Positions 33,271 through 36,928 of a stretch of 36,928 bases of DNA are shown in pieces. Under the pieces are notes generated by a model. That model was given only the letters and a program-made list of their open reading frames with translations, searched no databases and was not told where the DNA came from. Source of the stretch: Gloeocapsa sp. DLM2.Bin57 (GTDB taxonomy: Bacteria > Cyanobacteriota > Cyanobacteriia > Cyanobacteriales > Gloeocapsaceae); the NCBI GenBank assembly GCA_007693955.1, contig RECR01000068.1, forward strand, positions 1-36,928. The letters run 5' to 3'. The translations under genes were made by a program, and so were the position numbers. Each line of letters starts with the position of its first letter. Position 1 is the stretch's first letter.

Positions 33271-34557
33271 ATGACTCTAACTCTCACTCCCTCTGCTCGC
33301 GTAAATTTTCCGACTATCCAACACTTAGCTAATGGATTAACCATCGTAGCAGAGCAAGTGCCTGTGGAAGCAGTAAATATGAATGTTTGGTTCAAGGTTG
33401 GTTCAGCTTATGAATCAGACGCTATTAACGGTATGGCTCATTTTCTCGAACACATGATTTTTAAAGGCACAAATAAACTAGAATGTGGAGAGTTTGAGCG
33501 TCAAATCGAAGCTAGAGGAGCGATTACCAACGCAGCAACTAGCCAAGATTATACTCAATATTATATTACTACCGCTCCTGGAGATTTTGCCCAACTCGCA
33601 CCCCTACAGTTAGATGTTGTTTTTAATGCCGGAATTCCTGATTTAGCCTTTGAAAAAGAAAGACTCGTAGTTTTAGAAGAAATCAGACGCTCAGAAGATA
33701 GCCCTCAACGTCGTACTTTTGCTCGCGCGATGGAAACTTGTTTTAATAGTTTACCCTATCGTCGTCCTATTTTAGGTCCTCTTGAGGTAATCGAAGCTTT
33801 AACACCCCAACAAATGCGAGACTTTCACTCCTATTGGTATAAGCCACAGCATACTACAATTTCCGTTGTGGGTAATCTGCCTGTGGAAGAACTAATTAAT
33901 ATCGTTAGTGAGGGAGTTGAGCAAACTTATCAATCTACAGTTGATGATACTCTAGATTTTCTCCCCTTGTCTTGGTCAAATGAGCATCCTTTTGAAGAAA
34001 TAGAGCGCAGAGAATATGTAGATTCTAGTTTACAACAGGCTCGCTTGGTGATGATGTGGCGCGTACCTGGTTTAAGTGATGTAGATGATACCTATCCTTT
34101 AGATATTATTGCAGCGATTTTAGGACAGGGTAAAGTTGCTCGTCTTTTTCGGGATTTACGGGAGGAAAGGGGTTTAGTTACTCAGATTAGCGCTAGTAAT
34201 TTGACTCAATATCTCCAAGGGGTATTTTATATCAGCGCACGTTTACCTGTAGCTAATCTGGAGGTGGTAGAAGCAGAAATCGCCCTTCATATCGAAAAAT
34301 TGCACCAAGAATTAATCACTGAAACAGAAATAGCGCGCATTCGCACCCAAGTAGCTAATAAATTTATTTTTGGTAATGAAAAACCAAGCGATCGCGCTTT
34401 ATTGTATGGTTATTATCAATCCCTGTTAGCTTCTGTTGAACCCGCGATTAACTATCCTCATCAAATTCAGAGTATTAATCCTGTTCAATTGCAAAGTGCA
34501 GCTCAAAAATATCTTAATCCAGAAGCTTACGGTGTAGTTGTCATTAAACCTGCTTAA
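33271..34557 (+). CDS. M16 family zinc peptidase
   Basis: A 428-residue inverzincin-type peptidase. The inverted zinc motif HFLEH (57-61) and the distal glutamate at 136/137 in VVLEEIRRSED are present. A second, inactive-type lobe follows, with an RxxLR-like RDLREERGLVTQI. It is related to processing peptidases and PqqL/YmxG. Its target is unknown, and it is likely cytoplasmic as no signal peptide is seen. Together with the next gene (three-base gap) it may form an operon. Confidence 0.92.
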   Translation: MTLTLTPSARVNFPTIQHLANGLTIVAEQVPVEAVNMNVWFKVGSAYESDAINGMAHFLEHMIFKGTNKLECGEFERQIEARGAITNAATSQDYTQYYITTAPGDFAQLAPLQLDVVFNAGIPDLAFEKERLVVLEEIRRSEDSPQRRTFARAMETCFNSLPYRRPILGPLEVIEALTPQQMRDFHSYWYKPQHTTISVVGNLPVEELINIVSEGVEQTYQSTVDDTLDFLPLSWSNEHPFEEIERREYVDSSLQQARLVMMWRVPGLSDVDDTYPLDIIAAILGQGKVARLFRDLREERGLVTQISASNLTQYLQGVFYISARLPVANLEVVEAEIALHIEKLHQELITETEIARIRTQVANKFIFGNEKPSDRALLYGYYQSLLASVEPAINYPHQIQSINPVQLQSAAQKYLNPEAYGVVVIKPA

Positions 34558-34560
34558 CCC

Positions 34561-35424
34561 ATGTGGAATCAAATTAGCACCCAAATTAGCCAAGTTACGG
34601 GAAAACCCTTTAAAATCAGCGATCGCCGTTCTGTAAGTGGTGGTTGTATTAATCAGGGTTACCAACTCATTGACGATAATCAAAGTTATTTTCTCAAAAT
34701 CAATCAAGCTAGTCGTCTAGAAATGTTTAGAGCTGAAGCTTTAGGTTTAAAACAAATGCTAGAAACTAAGACTATTAGAGTACCTCAACCTATATGTTAT
34801 GGTACGGAAGCTAGCTCCAGCTATTTAGTTTTAGAATGGCTAGATTTTGCTAGAGGTGGAGATAATCAAGCTTGGGAAAAAATGGGGCGAAAACTGGCTA
34901 ATATGCACCAAGTTCAAGGAGTTAATCAATTTGGTTGGGAACAAAATAACACCATTGGTTCAACTCCTCAAATCAACACTTGGACTCCTAATTGGGCTGA
35001 TTTTTTTGCTGAACATCGTATTGGTTATCAATTGAAACTAGCTAGACGTCGGGGGGGGAACCTCCCTGACTCTGAACTAGTTATAGCCAAAGTCAGAGAA
35101 TTTTTGCAAGATAGACACCCTCAACCCTCTTTAGTACATGGTGATTTGTGGTCAGGAAATGTGGCTATTCTAGAATCTGGCGAACCAGTTATTTTAGATC
35201 CCGCGATTTATTATGGCGATCGCGAGGTTGACATTGCCATGACTGAGTTATTCGGTGGTTTTCCTGGTGCTTTTTATCGAGGTTATGAAGAGGTTTGGTC
35301 TTTAGATCCAGGCTATCAGAAGCGTAAACCCCTCTATAACCTCTACCATATTCTTAATCACTTTAATCTCTTTGGTGGGGGTTATGGTGCTCAAGCTAAC
35401 AGGATGTTGTTGCAAATACTTTAA
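34561..35424 (+). CDS. Fructosamine kinase family protein
   Basis: A 287-residue protein with the aminoglycoside-kinase-like fold of fructosamine-3-kinases. These phosphorylate sugar adducts on protein lysines and so help deglycation. The signatures are [13 protein letters not shown] near the N-terminus, YFLKINQ, VLEWLDF, and [13 protein letters not shown] followed by [17 protein letters not shown] (catalytic and metal Asp). A run of eight G (35051-35058) lies in the coding sequence. The last four bases overlap the end of the convergent rpsU gene. Confidence 0.9.
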   Translation: MWNQISTQISQVTGKPFKISDRRSVSGGCINQGYQLIDDNQSYFLKINQASRLEMFRAEALGLKQMLETKTIRVPQPICYGTEASSSYLVLEWLDFARGGDNQAWEKMGRKLANMHQVQGVNQFGWEQNNTIGSTPQINTWTPNWADFFAEHRIGYQLKLARRRGGNLPDSELVIAKVREFLQDRHPQPSLVHGDLWSGNVAILESGEPVILDPAIYYGDREVDIAMTELFGGFPGAFYRGYEEVWSLDPGYQKRKPLYNLYHILNHFNLFGGGYGAQANRMLLQIL

Positions 35425-35597
35425 CGAAAGCGTTTTTTCCGACGCGCAACAGCTTTGCGTTTACGCTTTTCAATTGGTGTTTCGTAGTGACGACGGCGTT
35501 TGATATCGGCAAAAATACCAGCTTTAGAAACTTGACGTTTAAAGCGTCTGAGTGCAGATTCTATATTTTCATTTTGTCCTACGATAACTTGGGTCAT
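35421..35597 (-). CDS. rpsU: 30S ribosomal protein S21
   Basis: A 58-residue basic protein: [20 protein letters not shown], then [20 protein letters not shown] and an Arg/Lys-rich end. It binds the 3' part of 16S rRNA and helps initiation. A strong AGGAGG lies eight bases before the ATG. The TAA overlaps the stop of the convergent fructosamine-kinase-like gene by four bases. A leader hairpin (35629-35664) and a TATAAT are upstream. Confidence 0.96.
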   Translation of the reverse strand: MTQVIVGQNENIESALRRFKRQVSKAGIFADIKRRRHYETPIEKRKRKAVARRKKRFR

Positions 35598-35628
35598 TCA
35601 TTATCCTCCTAATTGGTTTTTTAAAATT

Positions 35629-35664
35629 TGGTTAATACCGTCTTTTTTCAGACACAGTTAACCA
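35629..35664 (-). promoter_or_regulatory. Hairpin in the rpsU leader
   Basis: TGGTTAA (35629-35635) pairs with TTAACCA (35658-35664), and inside it GTCT (35640-35643) pairs with AGAC (35650-35653), leaving an internal loop. It lies just after the expected transcript start of rpsU, so it would be the 5' end of the mRNA. It could be a stability element or a control site. Confidence 0.45.
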
Positions 35665-35669
35665 GATTA

Positions 35670-35698
35670 ATTATAACATATCAAGAGCGAATCAATAA
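35670..35698 (-). promoter_or_regulatory. Probable promoter of rpsU
   Basis: On the minus strand, TTATTG (35693-35698) is followed by 17 bases and a perfect TATAAT (35670-35675). The start codon is about 75 bases downstream. It overlaps the 3' end of the GNAT gene. Confidence 0.5.
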
Positions 35699-36121
35699 CC
35701 GACGCATCCAACGATGTTCAATACCCGCATCGAGAAATACTTCTCCAAAAGTACTAAACCCTAATTTTTGATAGAATTTAAGGGCTGCTAATTGTGCACC
35801 AAGAATAACGATGGCAACGTTAGTGTGTTGTTGTAAATCCTTGAGAATAAAGTTAATTAGCCTACTACCGTATCCTTGACCTTGGTATGACTCTAAAATC
35901 GCTACTCTCTCTATTTTCGCTTCTTGTGGATTAATTAAACGAACTCTAGCTGTACCAATAGCTAACTTATCAACATAAACAAGATAGTGTGTCGCTTCTT
36001 GATCTAAACCATCAATTTCCAACTCTTCAGGGACGTTTTGTCCTACAATAAAGACTTGACGGCGAATATCATAACAGATAGTTAAATCAGCTTCATTACC
36101 CTGAATTTTAACAATGCGCAT
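35681..36121 (-). CDS. GNAT-family N-acetyltransferase
   Basis: A 146-residue protein with the acetyl-CoA-binding motif ERVAILESYQGQGYGSRLINFIL (Q-x-x-G-Y-G) and a C-terminal LKFYQKLGF. IRRQVFIVGQNVPEELEIDG near the start resembles the ElaA-type subgroup. The substrate is unknown. The rpsU promoter overlaps its 3' end, and it is divergent from the EamA-like gene by 41 bases. Confidence 0.88.
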   Translation of the reverse strand: MRIVKIQGNEADLTICYDIRRQVFIVGQNVPEELEIDGLDQEATHYLVYVDKLAIGTARVRLINPQEAKIERVAILESYQGQGYGSRLINFILKDLQQHTNVAIVILGAQLAALKFYQKLGFSTFGEVFLDAGIEHRWMRRLLIRS

Positions 36122-36162
36122 AAGAATATTGTACCCTAGGCTTAGAATAACTTTTAAAAATC

Positions 36163-36609
36163 ATGTTTACCAATAATCTAGGTATCATCATCGGTGGTTT
36201 AGCACCTGCTTTATTGTTTGGAGTTTTTGCTATTTTAACTAAAGCAAGTACTCAGTATAACTTAGGATCTAGTTTTTTTATCATCATCGTTGGGATTGCT
36301 TGTATAGTTTTAGGTTTAGGTAGTGTTCCTATCTTGGCTGATAATTTGGGTAAACTATCTTTGATGGGTGTCTTGTTAGCTGGGTTAGGTGGATTAGCTT
36401 GGGGTTTGGGCATGTTGCTAGTTAATGTGGCGATCGCCAAGTTTGACACCCCTATTTCTCTGTTAGCCCCCATTTATAACATGAATACCCTAGTGTCGAT
36501 TCTATTGGGGTTATGGATTTTTGCAGAATGGCGTCATGTTTCTCTGCCAACCTTAATGTTAGGCTCTTTTTTAATTACTCTCGGTGGAGTTATTCTTTCT
36601 AAAGCTTAG
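36163..36609 (+). CDS. EamA/DMT-type membrane protein, half-length
   Basis: A 148-residue protein with about five membrane helices: residues 5-28, 37-58, 66-95 and two more towards the C-terminus (LLGLWIFAEWRH, LPTLMLGSFLITLGGVIL). The pattern of AKFDTPISLLAPIYNMNTLVS and IFAEWRHVS fits the EamA/drug-metabolite family, but the usual two repeats are only one here. Such short forms act as dimers in related families. Start ATG 36163. Substrate unknown. Confidence 0.75.
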   Translation: MFTNNLGIIIGGLAPALLFGVFAILTKASTQYNLGSSFFIIIVGIACIVLGLGSVPILADNLGKLSLMGVLLAGLGGLAWGLGMLLVNVAIAKFDTPISLLAPIYNMNTLVSILLGLWIFAEWRHVSLPTLMLGSFLITLGGVILSKA

Positions 36610-36621
36610 GAGGGAAGAGGA

Positions 36622-36646
36622 GTTAGGTATTAGGTGTTAGGTTTTA
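36622..36646. repeat. Short intergenic TTAGG-type repeat
   Basis: GTTAGGTATTAGGTGTTAGG, followed by TTTTATT; related to 23780-23808. It lies between the EamA-like gene and the IS right end. Confidence 0.5.
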
Positions 36647-36719
36647 TTCCAAATTAATTCTTCATGGCCAAGACTGCCTTCGTTAAGAAATTATAAGTTT
36701 TACTCCTAGTAGATTTAGT

Positions 36720-36928
36720 TTAACCGCGAGAAGCCTCAAGCTTTATTTTCTCAAATAAGCGTGAGATGAATCGCGTCCTTATTTTATTTCATCTTGATTC
36801 TGTATATAAGTTTTAAGGGTTGAAATAGTAACACCACCACAACTAGCCACAAAATATGAACCATTCCAAAATACATCTTTATGGTAGCTTTGCTCTATCT
36901 CAGGGAATTCTTGTCTTAACCTTCTACT
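36720..36928 (-). mobile_element. Right end of an IS200/IS605-type element with partial tnpA
   Basis: From 36720 (GGTTAA read on the minus strand) to the window end. Bases 36720-36784 are the exact reverse complement of 1-65. The hairpin seen at 20-50 recurs here. The tnpA frame (36779-36928) continues out of the window, so the transposase start and the left end are not visible. Confidence 0.8.
36779..36928 (-). CDS. tnpA: IS200/IS605-type Y1 transposase TnpA, C-terminal part
   Basis: A 49-codon open frame on the minus strand with its stop at 36779-36781, 5'-truncated by the window edge. The residues VFWNGSYFVASCGGVTIS, then TLKTYIQNQDEIK, are the typical C-terminus of Y1 (HUH) transposases: the W-N-G-S-Y-F-V-A-S-x-G-G-V-T run and the Y-I-x-x-Q helix that carries the nucleophilic tyrosine. 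TnpA cuts and joins single-strand element ends. Only the last third is seen, so activity is undetermined. Confidence 0.85.
   Translation of the reverse strand, partial: SRRLRQEFPEIEQSYHKDVFWNGSYFVASCGGVTISTLKTYIQNQDEIK

Noticed and set aside
34426-34707. Minus-strand 93-codon frame across the M16/fructosamine-kinase junction
   Set aside because: It lies opposite two well-supported genes and has no recognisable motif.
1-36928. CRISPR array, toxin-antitoxin pair or phage block
   Set aside because: No regular spacers, no paired toxin/antitoxin signature and no phage structural genes are visible on either strand.

Overview
The window is cyanobacterial chromosomal DNA of low G+C. The octamer GCGATCGC (HIP1, abundant in many cyanobacterial genomes) recurs throughout, for example at 2647, 7442, 12903 and 29501. 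The gene content includes photosystem II genes (psbE, psbF, psbL, psbJ, psbK, ycf48, rubA), a probable cytochrome b6f subunit (petL), the thylakoid/envelope proton-extrusion protein pxcA, and a FurA of cyanobacterial type. The likely host is a unicellular or colonial, Chroococcales-like cyanobacterium, but the species cannot be fixed from the sequence alone.

Both ends lie in the same IS200/IS605-type insertion sequence, in opposite orientation. Bases 1-65 are the exact reverse complement of 36720-36784, and the right end also carries the last 49 codons of a Y1 transposase (tnpA). The window may therefore be a whole contig whose assembly stopped at a repeat.

Left end (1-3432) is the accessory, damaged part. 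A transglutaminase-like gene has lost its 5' end to the IS. A DUF4351 (Rpn/PD-(D/E)XK-like) gene is bracketed by duplicated pieces of its neighbours. A DUF29 gene carries a one-base frameshift. An unrecognised gene and an exbD-like gene follow.

3454-10893 holds housekeeping genes: rpe, a DUF1269 gene, an HhoA/HtrA-type protease, mnmG, a family-61-like glycosyltransferase, lepB and aroB. 10917-13198 is the photosynthesis block petL, rubA, ycf48 and psbEFLJ, closed by a hairpin terminator. 13289-17015 carries queF, pxcA, a small membrane protein, and a divergent iron/oxidative-stress pair (2Fe-2S protein plus Asr1405-like protein against a Dps ferritin) with a palindrome between them.

17259-25007 holds gyrA overlapping sufE, furA, a pentapeptide-repeat protein, larE overlapping cutA, tRNA-Ser(GCU), a 1-Cys peroxiredoxin and an AI-2E-type transporter. 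25058-31983 is a six-gene co-directional run: pyrC, a phasin-like protein, a Cys-rich protein, a membrane Ser/Thr kinase, a membrane pentapeptide protein and recQ. 32080-36609 holds a TnpB remnant, a methyltransferase divergent from psbK, tRNA-Gln(UUG), an M16 peptidase, a fructosamine-kinase-like gene, rpsU, a GNAT acetyltransferase and an EamA-like membrane protein.

Most genes are ordinary cyanobacterial core genes. The least ordinary structures are the IS-bounded ends, the duplication around the DUF4351 gene, the TnpB relic, the kinase/pentapeptide/RecQ cluster, and several regulatory-looking palindromes. I found no convincing new defence system or CRISPR array. No stretch longer than 300 bases lacks a gene.
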